DNA of 36,343 nucleotides from NCBI GenBank assembly GCA_017539425.1, contig JAFYHA010000096.1, positions 1 through 36,343 on the forward strand. Reading direction: 5' to 3'. The notes beneath the pieces are model-generated. The model was not told where the DNA came from and searched no databases. It was given only the letters and a program-made list of their open reading frames with translations. Both the position numbers and the translations under genes were made by a program. This DNA comes from Clostridia bacterium. Lineage in GTDB: Bacteria > Bacillota > Clostridia > Oscillospirales > CAG-272. Each line of letters starts with the position of its first letter. Positions within the stretch are counted from its first letter, which is position 1. This document shows positions 33,903 through 36,343 of this stretch, piece by piece.

Positions 33903-33923
33903 GACAAATTCCGGTTTGACGAG
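33903..33923 (+). repeat. Short palindrome, copy d
   Basis: ACAAATTCCGGTTTGA with CAAA facing TTTG, preceded by G and followed by CGAG. It closes the third unit, but no gene starts immediately after it. It may be the end site of the row or the remains of a lost unit. Confidence 0.7.
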
Positions 33924-34051
33924 TTGGTAACACGTTACGTTTGTTCCTTCTTATCTCGATTTCGTTACGTTTGTACATTCTCACACATAAAAGAAACGTG
34001 ATTTGTTTTTCTTGCACTTTGGGCAAAAATCGGGCAAATATAGGCAAAATC
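33924..34051 (+). other. Non-coding stretch with short direct repeats
   Basis: No gene is seen. CGTTACGTTTGT occurs twice, at 33933-33944 and 33963-33974 (30-base period), and AAACGTG follows near 33994, partly inverted to the first. GGCAAAAATCGGGC and GGCAAAATCGGGC occur at 34022-34035 and 34043-34055. These could be protein-binding iterons or recombination debris. Confidence 0.45.
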
Positions 34052-34097
34052 GGGCTTTCAGACGGTAGATCAGCCGTCCGGAAGCCCTATTTTTTTC
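34052..34097 (+). terminator. Terminator at the end of the cassette-like row
   Basis: A long two-part stem: GGGCTT with AAGCCC outside and GACGG with CCGTC inside (34052-34087), followed by TATTTTTTTC. A strong intrinsic terminator for transcripts from the left. Confidence 0.85.
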
Positions 34098-34222
34098 ACT
34101 TCAGGACGCGAAAACGGTCAAAAAAGCTGTACTGCCCACCACCGATTTGTCGAGGAACGCTTCTACAACGCACCAATCAACCGTTCGTTGAAAAAATCTA
34201 CCGTTTTTCAACAGCGCGGTTA

Positions 34223-34251
34223 TTGTATTGCGGCAGGAGAAGCGTCATAAT
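34223..34251 (+). promoter_or_regulatory. Promoter of the XRE regulator gene
   Basis: TTGTAT (34223-34228), 17-base spacer, CATAAT (34246-34251). A 9-bp hairpin GTTGAAAAA/TTTTTCAAC (34187-34212) lies just upstream. Between the terminator and this promoter no gene with a start signal is seen. Confidence 0.5.
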
Positions 34252-34259
34252 AAATGCAG

Positions 34260-34273
34260 AACAAGCGCTTGTT
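34260..34273 (+). promoter_or_regulatory. Perfect 14-bp palindrome, candidate operator
   Basis: AACAAGCGCTTGTT is a perfect palindrome covering the predicted transcription start, 24 bases before the XRE regulator ATG. This is a natural site for autorepression by the HTH protein. Confidence 0.55.
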
Positions 34274-34297
34274 ACTTTCATTTTCGAGGGAGAAACT

Positions 34298-35368
34298 ATG
34301 AACATTTTATTGAGTGTGCAATTAAAAAAGCTCCGCAAGGAAAGAGGCAATACGCAGGAGGATCTTGCGAACTATCTCGGCATTTCCACGCAGGCAGTTT
34401 CCAAATGGGAGCGTGATGAAGGATACCCGGATATCACGCTCCTCCCGGCGATCGCGTCCTATTACAACATCAGTGTGGACGATCTACTCGGCGTGGGTGA
34501 AATCGAGAAAGAGAAAAAGTTGCTTGCATACCGTGAAAAAAACAATGAACTGTTCCGCGACGGAAAAAACTCAGATCGGGTGGCGCTATGGAGAGAAGCC
34601 CAAAAGGAGTTCCCGAACGATCTGTCCGTGCTTTACGATCTGATGTACGCTTTGTTCGCGGCGGATAAAAACGCAAACGCTGACGAGATCATTGCTTGCG
34701 GAGAGAGAATATTAGATGAATCCACGGATCAATCTTTGCGCGGCGGCGCGGTCCAATGCTTATGCTTCACCTATTACTATGCCAAAAAGGATGCGGAGTC
34801 GGCAAAGAAATACGCAAATATGGCGGACGGTTATGCGGTCACGGTCGATGAAATGATGCCGCGCATTCTGGAAGGAGAGGAAGCGGTCCGATATTGTCAG
34901 CTCAACATACAACATCTTTTTGATATGGTCGGAATGAACGTGCGTATCATGTGTCAAAAGGGCAATTATTCGCCGGAGGAGCATATCAAAGCGCGCGAAT
35001 TTCTTATTCATTGCTTCGATCTGCTTTATCCGGACGGAAACTGCGGTTTTTATCACTGCCGATATTCGGAGATCTATCAGGAAATGGCGGCAAACTATTT
35101 AAAGCTGAACGACACGGTAAATATGTTTAAGTATCTTGAAAAATCTGCTGAGCACGCGATCAGGTATGATACGCTGAAGGATGGACAGTTCACTTCTTTC
35201 TTCGCAAGTCGGATCGATTTTTCTTCCATACATGCGGTCAAGAATTATACTGAAAATCAATCGGGTTTGCTTCTGAAATCCTTGAAAGGAGAGAAGTTCA
35301 AACAGTTTGAAAAGGATCTCCGCATGACGAAAATCGTTAATATGCTGACACCCGTGGCGATTTTCTGA
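34298..35368 (+). CDS. XRE-family HTH transcriptional regulator with helical C-terminal domain
   Basis: A 356-residue protein. The first 65 residues are a classical Cro/C1-type DNA-binding domain: [20 protein letters not shown], then [17 protein letters not shown] and ISVDDLLGV. The remainder (about 75-356) is helical, with repeated alanine, tyrosine and leucine spacing (for example [39 protein letters not shown]). It looks like TPR-like repeats that may bind a peptide or partner. The frame is open from 33941, but ATG at 34298 with GAGGGAG begins the HTH domain. It has its own promoter and a palindromic operator candidate, and a terminator lies upstream, so it is a separate transcript from the palindrome row. 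Confidence 0.88.
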   Translation: MNILLSVQLKKLRKERGNTQEDLANYLGISTQAVSKWERDEGYPDITLLPAIASYYNISVDDLLGVGEIEKEKKLLAYREKNNELFRDGKNSDRVALWREAQKEFPNDLSVLYDLMYALFAADKNANADEIIACGERILDESTDQSLRGGAVQCLCFTYYYAKKDAESAKKYANMADGYAVTVDEMMPRILEGEEAVRYCQLNIQHLFDMVGMNVRIMCQKGNYSPEEHIKAREFLIHCFDLLYPDGNCGFYHCRYSEIYQEMAANYLKLNDTVNMFKYLEKSAEHAIRYDTLKDGQFTSFFASRIDFSSIHAVKNYTENQSGLLLKSLKGEKFKQFEKDLRMTKIVNMLTPVAIF

Positions 35369-35651
35369 CTTCCCCGTAATCTCCGTTTTCAAGTATGCAA
35401 AGAGCGTGCACCGTGCGCCCTTTTGCCTCATTCGTCATAAACAAAGATACGCCGTCGGGGGAAGAATCTGACGGCATGTATCATTATGGCGCTTTTAGTT
35501 AGGTTTTTGTAACATTTTGGCGGTCTTTTACAAACAGTACAAATCCGAACCCAAGGCCTCTTGGTGAATGGTTCGGATTTGTCGTTTATTTCGACGATCT
35601 GAATTTGACCTCAAGCAAAACAAACCAAATTGAAAAACGGAGCTCAAGAAA
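35369..35651 (+). other. Gap after the XRE gene with hairpins
   Basis: No gene is seen in 283 bases. GCCGTC (35451-35456) pairs with GACGGC (35470-35475), a weak terminator candidate for the XRE transcript. GCGTGC-ACC-GTGCGC followed by CCTTTT lies earlier, near 35404-35422. The long hairpin at 35539-35582 is listed separately. Confidence 0.4.
35539..35582 (+). repeat. Large hairpin with the same outer arms as the short palindromes
   Basis: ACAAATCCGAACC (35539-35551) pairs over 13 bases with GGTTCGGATTTGT (35570-35582). Between them CCAAG (35551-35555) can pair with CTTGG (35560-35564). The outer ACAAATCCG/CGGATTTGT half-sites are the consensus arms of palindromes a-d, here held apart by an inner structured insert. 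Confidence 0.6.
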
Positions 35652-35915
35652 ATGAATTTGAACACCGGTAACATCGGAGTCCGGGGATTTAGACACTATG
35701 AGTTTCTCAAGCAAAACCACCCGTCAACTGTCAGCATCATGCGCTTGAACGGCACTTTGGAGAACTATCTCAAAGATGTCAACCAAGAGGCAATAGCAAT
35801 GCTTGAAACGCACGTCCGACCGTATGCAAAAGCGGAAGGCGTTACGGAAGCCCTCAAACGCTCGGATCAGCTAGAATGGGTGCAGAGAATGAACAACATC
35901 CGCAATCGCGCCTAA
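35652..35915 (+). CDS. tnpV: TnpV-like transposon protein, shortened by an in-frame stop
   Basis: An 87-residue protein matching the TnpV family of mobile-element proteins: IGVRGFRHYEFLKQ, LNGTLENYLKDVNQEA and the strongly conserved AEGVTEALKRSDQLEWVQRM plus NNIRNRA ending. The N-terminal part normally before IGV (about 20 residues, DYLIPNLTLP type) is missing, with a stop at 35631 in frame. The C-terminus is cut by TAA at 35913-35915, but the same frame continues ETVLNEIIYR to 35948, exactly as the family tail should read. So the gene carries a late nonsense change and a short start. GGAG lies about 9 bases before the ATG. Its function in transposons is not established. Confidence 0.75.
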   Translation: MNLNTGNIGVRGFRHYEFLKQNHPSTVSIMRLNGTLENYLKDVNQEAIAMLETHVRPYAKAEGVTEALKRSDQLEWVQRMNNIRNRA

Positions 35916-35947
35916 GAGACCGTACTGAACGAAATAATCTACCGATA

Positions 35948-36343
35948 ATCGGGTAGGAGGGGGTGGTTAACCCCCCATCCTCCCACACCACCGCTCATGC
36001 GGTCCCGCAAGCGGCGGTTCGGCTAATGATATATTGCTTTCTGCTTGCCCTGTACGTCTATTCTCACTAAGCTACTTCTGCCCTCTATCCTCAGTTTCCG
36101 ACCTACTTTCAAGCAGATAGACCCTCCCCGGGTTTTCCGCTTTCAGTCATGATTCAAGCGTACAGTTCTATATATCATTATCCGCCGGGCCCTTCCCTCC
36201 GTCGGCTTTCACCGACTTCTCAGGTACTACGACCCAGACTGACTTCTGCGAGTTCAGCCATACCTTGCAGTATGGGTTACATCCCATTTGATGCGTGCCT
36301 CGCAGACCTCCCCGCTTAAGGTGCAATAGCCTTCATTCCATGC
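35948..36343 (-). mobile_element. Group II intron, 3' end and inner domains (cut by window edge)
   Basis: On the minus strand a domain V-like hairpin, GAACCGCCGC..GCGGGACCGC followed by ATGAGCGGTGGTGTGGGAGG, lies at about 35989-36023. It is followed by a domain VI-like stem, GGGGGGTTAACCACCCCC, and the end CCTACCCGAT at 35948. This is the typical 3' layout of bacterial group II introns. Further upstream on that strand, GTAGTACCTGAGAAGTCGG and AAGCCGACGGAGGGAAGGG resemble the conserved inner domains before domain IV. No reverse transcriptase frame fits between them and domain V, so the visible copy is ORF-less. The 5' end lies beyond the window. It is antisense to tnpV. Confidence 0.7.

Noticed and set aside
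31538..33923. Classical integron attC sites
   Set aside because: The repeats are about 20 bases and lack RYYYAAC and GTTRRRY core sequences, and no integrase gene is in the window.
31538..33923. CRISPR array
   Set aside because: Repeat spacing is 700-800 bases with genes between, not short spacers, and no cas genes are present.
34142..34154. Half-copy of the palindrome (CGATTTGTCGAGG)
   Set aside because: The right arm is similar but no left arm precedes it, so it was not counted as a fifth copy.
34101..34250. Open frame ending in GEAS before the XRE gene
   Set aside because: It reads without stops but has no start codon with a ribosome site and runs through the terminator T-run.
33941..34297. 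N-terminal extension of the XRE regulator
   Set aside because: It crosses a strong terminator and non-coding repeats; the HTH domain begins right at the ATG at 34298 with its own ribosome site.

Overview
The window looks like the chromosome of an uncultured, moderately GC-rich Clostridia-type Bacillota. Supporting signs are strong AGGAGG ribosome sites, sigma-A type promoters, a HisZ plus short-form HisG histidine pathway, a YfmF/YfmH peptidase pair, PduL, and many carbohydrate-related and lipoprotein genes with acidic E/S/T/P linkers. No taxonomic marker is present, so the exact lineage is open.

Layout. (1) 1-690: left part of an IS200/IS605-type element, with the 5' part of tnpB on the minus strand and end hairpins. 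(2) 786-9116: gltX-pepT operon (minus), divergent uvrB followed by a GH127-type glycosidase, then pduL with an SGNH hydrolase, closed by a bidirectional terminator. (3) 9373-13974: leftward operon yfmF-yfmH-lgt-folD. (4) 14041-15564: orphan solute-binding lipoprotein, divergent from the histidine operon. (5) 15818-25659: hisZ-G-D-C-B-H-A-F-I, a 734-residue unknown membrane protein, then hisE. Together these encode every dedicated step from PRPP+ATP to histidinol except histidinol-phosphate phosphatase, then histidinol to histidine. Most junctions are 4-base ATGA/GTGA overlaps. The promoter is a perfect TTGACA-17-TATAAT with an inverted repeat at the start site. (6) 25753-31101: leftward genes for a surface-anchored protein with a duplicated module, a GH2 beta-mannosidase-like enzyme and an M32 carboxypeptidase. 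(7) 31372-31458: tRNA-Leu(CAG) with its own promoter and terminator.

(8) 31500-36343 is different in character. It is AT-richer and accessory. A promoter directly after the tRNA terminator leads into a row of three single-gene units in the same orientation: an unknown protein, a SAM methyltransferase and another unknown protein. Each unit begins with a near-identical short palindrome (ACAAAT..GG.TTTG followed by GAGG), and a fourth copy closes the row. In two units this palindrome carries the ribosome binding site of the next gene, and one stop codon lies inside the next palindrome. A larger hairpin with the same arms lies further on. The row resembles an integron cassette array but lacks attC core motifs, and no recombinase is visible. 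This is the best candidate here for an undescribed system. Beyond it are a terminator, an XRE regulator with a perfect 14-bp palindrome at its start site, a TnpV-like gene shortened by an in-frame stop, and an antisense group II intron that lacks an ORF in the visible part and is inserted at the end of that gene.
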